Origin: Deltaproteobacteria bacterium
GTDB lineage: Bacteria; Myxococcota_A; Polyangia; Polyangiales; Houyiibacteriaceae
Direction: 5' to 3'
NCBI GenBank assembly: GCA_017644045.1
Contig: JAEPMI010000010.1
Span: forward strand, 372,001-436,000
Length of the DNA stretch: 64,000 nt
In this document: piece by piece, positions 63,978 to 64,000 of the stretch
How positions within the stretch are numbered: the first letter of the stretch is position 1
Layout: each line of letters begins with the position of its first letter
Translations under genes and position numbers: made by a program
Notes under the pieces: generated by a model
What the model was told of the DNA's origin: nothing
What the model saw: the letters and a program-made list of their open reading frames with translations, nothing else
Databases searched by the model: none

Positions 63978-64000
63978 GCGCGGCACGGCCCCCGTGCGCG

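Overview
The window is about 70% GC, gene-dense and chromosomal. It looks like a myxobacterium (Myxococcota, probably Polyangiales or a Sandaracinus-like relative). The basis is five Hanks-type Ser/Thr kinases with PEGA or zinc-ribbon additions (one with the HRDISPQN loop), a MYXO-CTERM sorting tail, a MopE-like Cys-rich lipoprotein, many predicted lipoproteins and a split glycine decarboxylase gene. The taxonomic call is inference. No phage, integrase, transposase, CRISPR, rRNA or tRNA gene was seen.

Layout. 0-4.3 kb: a partial TSP3/OmpA-like surface protein, a lipoprotein, and psd translationally coupled to a low-complexity methyltransferase. 4.3-4.7 kb: a hairpin-rich repeat block. 4.7-6.6 kb: glnB-glnA. 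6.7-10 kb: a small unknown protein coupled to isoaspartyl peptidase, then an AGCS symporter with an unusual exported N-terminus. 10-13.5 kb: an M15-type wall hydrolase and a kinase, divergent. 13.5-17.2 kb: pepP, a decayed M3-like protein and proC. 17.2-22.4 kb: a five-gene run (kinase, HNH nuclease, ParA/DnaJ/HTH fusion, maf, yggS). 22.5-26.4 kb: HU, ybeY, a biotin-carboxylase-like pseudoenzyme and eno. 26.5-31.2 kb: an extensin-like lipoprotein, leucine-type dehydrogenase, lgt and a TonB-like protein. 31.4-39.1 kb: a three-lipoprotein operon and an SppA fused to a barrel-like domain. 39.2-44.7 kb: a TPR protein, MopE-like lipoprotein, PEGA kinase and large lipoprotein. 44.7-52.3 kb: a kinase-mutS2 pair, mutL-miaA and an AcpH-like protein. 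52.4-56.9 kb: a four-PEGA kinase and a flippase-like/acyltransferase/GT2 operon. 57-64 kb: an FHA sigma54 activator, gcvT-gcvH-gcvPA, a GNAT and pccB.

Function. The gene content is mostly housekeeping (nitrogen assimilation, glycine cleavage, glycolysis, lipid and lipoprotein synthesis, mismatch repair, tRNA and rRNA maturation) interleaved with envelope proteins and kinase signalling. The most unusual material is (i) intergenic repeat structure: modular hairpin blocks whose stems differ in sequence but stay paired, interlocked inverted repeats joining gene ends, an inverted hexanucleotide pair and a 31-bp perfect hairpin; and (ii) proteins with unexpected fusions or lost catalytic motifs (ParA-DnaJ-HTH, barrel-SppA, HhH-AGCS, pseudo-biotin-carboxylase, pseudo-M3). 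Starts were chosen by reading frame, start codon, ribosome-binding sequence, signal peptide and overlap with neighbours; many are GTG or TTG.
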